Assembly (NCBI RefSeq): GCF_020536995.1
Contig: NC_068365.1
Span: 39,172,833-39,236,832, forward strand
DNA: 64,000 nt
Direction: 5' to 3'
Source: Dreissena polymorpha
Taxonomy: Eukaryota; Mollusca; Bivalvia; Myida; Dreissenidae
How positions within the stretch are numbered: the first letter of the stretch is position 1; each line of letters opens with the position of its first letter. The position numbers and the translations under genes are program-made. The notes under the pieces are model-generated. The model made no database searches. It saw only the letters and a program-made list of their open reading frames with translations, and had not been told where the DNA came from. Positions 61,470-64,000 of this stretch are shown piece by piece.

Positions 61470-61960
61470 TATAACTAGGCGTAAGCATTCTTGAGTTATC
61501 ATCCATGAACCATTTTACTGTTTTGAGTCACTGTGACCTTGACCTTTGACCTAGTGACCTGAAAATCAATAGGGGTCATCTGCCAGTCATGATCAATTTA
61601 TCTATGAAGTTTCATGATCCTAGGCGTAAACTTTCTGAGTTATCATTCGGAAACCATTTTACTGTTTCGAGTCACTGTGACCTTAACCTTTGACCTAGTG
61701 ACCTGAAAATCAATAGGGGTCATCTGCCAGTCATGATCCATGTACCTATGAAATTTCATGATCCTAGGCCTAAGCATTCTTGAGTTATCATCCGGAAACC
61801 ATTTTACTATTTCGAGTCACTGTGACCTTGACCTTTGACCTAGTGACCTGAAAATCAATAGGGGTCATCTACCAGTCATGATCAATGTACCTATGAAGTT
61901 TCATGATCCTAGGCCTAAGTGTTCGGAAACCATCTGGTGGACGGACCGACGGACGGGCTC
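61470..61960. mobile_element. Tandem 'gtgaccttgacctttgacc' element
   Basis: Three to four units of about 130 bp, each with 'gagttatcatccggaaacca', 'ttcgagtcactgtgacctt', 'gacctttgacctagtgacct', 'aatcaataggggtcatct' and 'tatgaagtttcatgatccta'. It ends in a GACGGACCGACGGACGG stretch. It is the inverted, multimeric relative of 11973-12206. Confidence 0.7.
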
Positions 61961-62099
61961 ACGAATGATACATTGTGTGTCTAATAATTTGTGGGACTAT
62001 CAAAATCGTATTGTGGGTCTTTTCATTTTTGTTTCTAACGAATGATACATTGTGTGTTTTTCAGACTTCTGTGTCTATATCACTGCGTGTCTTTTCACC

Positions 62100-63050
62100 C
62101 AAATAAATTGCGGGATCATATTATGTCAAATAAAGAGTTACAACTCCACTGGAAAACTATGTATTTAACACAAATACATGTACCAACAAATGACACATAT
62201 GTTAGAAATGTTTAATAAAAACATATCGTATCAAATAACTGTCACGAATGCCTACTTTTATAAATGTAAACTAATACAATCAAGTATTTGCAATCTATGC
62301 TAGTGCTCTAAAGAAGCAATACAACACCTATTCTTTGAATGTAGAAAATTTCAACCATTGTAATCACTTTCCCCAAAACTTAAGCAAAAGGAATATTGAC
62401 ATAAATTTCCTTTATCATGTTCAAAAATATTATAAATGAAATGATCCGTATTGTGCATCAAATTGCGCTTAACCACAACTAACTGGATTCACACATTAAA
62501 AATGGCAACATTTTATAATGTAATTTCTTCTCTTTCTCACTTCAGCCATACAAAACCACATACCCGGTAAAGCATCACACACCAAGACCATGGTTACCCA
62601 CCAATTCAACATACATTCAGGTACATTTACACAACATGACTTAAAACTACACATTTTTTATTTTTAGACGTGTATGTAAAGACATATAGTGGATATTTTG
62701 CCTGCAAGATAAATGCTCAAAAGTAATGTGCATCATTGGTCTATTCAAAACAATGTTGCAAACCAGTAAATGACAAAATGCAGGCATACTGGACAAACTT
62801 TAATAGCATAAGATTAACAAAATGGTTGTGGGATGTCACTAATATGAACCTAATATCAATTATATTGGGTCATCAAAGGAAGATATAATGAAATTGTTAC
62901 TGAAAAAAAAAAATGACCTTATTCTTAAACTAAAATATCCGTCTCTGTAGGAAGAGTGTAAAGATTAGTAAATATCAGATTTAACAATGTTTGCAAATGG
63001 ATTTTACTGCAGTAGAACAAAATGGAACAAAATAAAACAATTAAAAACGA
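62100..63050 (+). mobile_element. Decayed LINE 3' end (L1/Tx1-like)
   Basis: Around 62250-62365 the translation reads AYFYKCKLIQSSICNLC, then CSKEAIQHLFFECRKFQPL with a stop codon between. This matches the C-terminal knuckle of the full LINE at 49452 (CKLSNTNLCDMC, EHIETIEHLFWECKHIQSL). No intact frame remains. The outer borders are uncertain. Confidence 0.6.
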
Positions 63051-64000
63051 GGGCTGCCAGAGGACAGCGCTGGTCAACTTTTCTGAATACTTGTCACATA
63101 TTTGCTCAGATCACATGTTAATTTTCAATATGTTCAAGTTATTGCAGAGTATAATCTCAGATTACACTTACTTTTCAGTACATTGAAGTTTTGTAATTTA
63201 AGCTTTTGTAATGAAAAACTAACATTGACAAATACAAATAACATTTTCCCAAAGTTATTTGTGATTTATAAAAATTTGACCACAACAAATTCCGTGGTGG
63301 GTACAATAGCTCACATTTTCTTTGAAAAGTTGAGCTAAACAACACCTAGGGACAGTCAAACAAATATTGAAATTGAATGTCGTATTTCTTCTACAGACTC
63401 GGTATAAATCCTATTTACAACATGTATAGACAGTTAATACGTATAAAATATATCTCCATTTACCTTTACACACACATGACATGAACTTTAGAACTAGATG
63501 CCTGTCGAGCACAGTGTCAATAAAGCAAAGTTGGTATCCTGTTTGCACACAGACACAATTAATAATTAAAAAAACCTGACAAAAACCAACAAGAAATATT
63601 TGTTTTAAAACAGTGTCAATGCATAAGGGAGATACAGACCGGACAAGGTGTATAATGCTAATTTTTGACCTTTGAACTCTTATATCGACTTGAGCGACTA
63701 TATCTGAGGCAATCAGAAGCCTGTTTATGAAAACAACGAGCCAATGAACACCAGGCTTTCTAACAGACACATGCGCGTACACCCGTGTGTTGGACCATGT
63801 GACTTTTTTGTGTAGTGGGACTGTCAAACTCGCAGAACCCATGCAACGGATTTATATTTGACAATATTTGAAGTGTGACCTTGACCTTTGAGCTAGAGAC
63901 CTGGATCTTTCGTGATGCACACCGGCTCATGGTGTTTTAACAATTATGCAAAGTTATTTTTAAAAAAGTGTCAGTGCATAAGGGAGATACAGACCGGACA
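63051..64000. other. Right edge: DOP1 intron or flank, no gene recognised
   Basis: A 33-bp phrase ('agtgtcaatgcataagggag' and 'atacagaccggac') occurs at about 63612-63640 and again at the very end (63970-64000), and TGACCTTTGA motifs lie near both. The open stretch on the minus strand at 63411-63842 shows no family resemblance. Confidence 0.4.

Noticed and set aside
63411-63842. 143-codon minus-strand frame at the right edge, possibly an upstream DOP1 exon
   Set aside because: No similarity to DOP1 residues preceding VFLLMEQEL and no suitable splice sites seen.

Overview
This is nuclear DNA from an invertebrate animal, most likely a bivalve mollusc. It is AT-rich, its genes are broken into many short exons with GT-AG introns, and it is crowded with short inverted-repeat elements, tRNA-derived SINEs, minisatellites and a LINE. 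The elements that begin 'tatgctccccc' and 'tatcccccgcc', carry GACGGACG-type tails and are packed with TGACCTTGACC motifs resemble, from memory, repeats of heterodont bivalves (Dreissena, Mya and relatives). I cannot check the species here.

Three host genes can be reconstructed by matching exon translations and intron phases. (1) UFL1, the UFM1-protein E3 ligase, plus strand, 3166-25091: 16 exons covering nearly all of the protein, with the first coding exon not found. (2) A complete seven-exon gene on the minus strand, 37352-26366, encoding a 364-residue type I membrane protein with a zona pellucida (ZP) domain. (3) The last four coding exons of a DOP1 (Dopey) homologue on the minus strand, 59609-41166, whose 5' part lies beyond the right edge. 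UFL1 and the ZP gene converge tail to tail; the ZP gene and DOP1 point the same way. The three have unrelated cellular jobs (ufmylation, extracellular matrix or gamete coat, endosome/Golgi trafficking), and nothing suggests that they act together.

The most striking feature is a recurrent type of intronic minisatellite. In three UFL1 introns and one DOP1 intron, the tandem unit (41, 62, 49 and 55 bp) is a copy of the end of the preceding exon plus its 5' splice site. About 68, 41, 4-5 and 17 decoy exon-end/splice-donor junctions are therefore lined up directly behind the real one. A fifth array (about 31 bp, 12.5-13.44 kb) runs right up to a UFL1 splice acceptor. None of the donor-type units is a multiple of three. 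A 30-bp repeat inside a DOP1 coding exon is in frame.

Mobile DNA: a nearly full-length LINE (49452-56869, ORF1, endonuclease/RT ORF2, poly-A, 15-16 bp target-site duplication) split a 24-bp minisatellite in a DOP1 intron. A second LINE survives only as a 3' remnant near 62.2 kb. A 4.4-kb terminal-inverted-repeat element (28990-33435) sits in a ZP-gene intron and carries a nested 1.3-kb palindrome. Six copies of a TTAA-flanked, CCC...GGG-ended (piggyBac-like) MITE are present, four of them inserted in the conserved TTAA of another abundant palindromic MITE (here 'MITE-b') and one in a SINE tail. The first 3.1 kb and several stretches of DOP1 intron hold nothing I can support.
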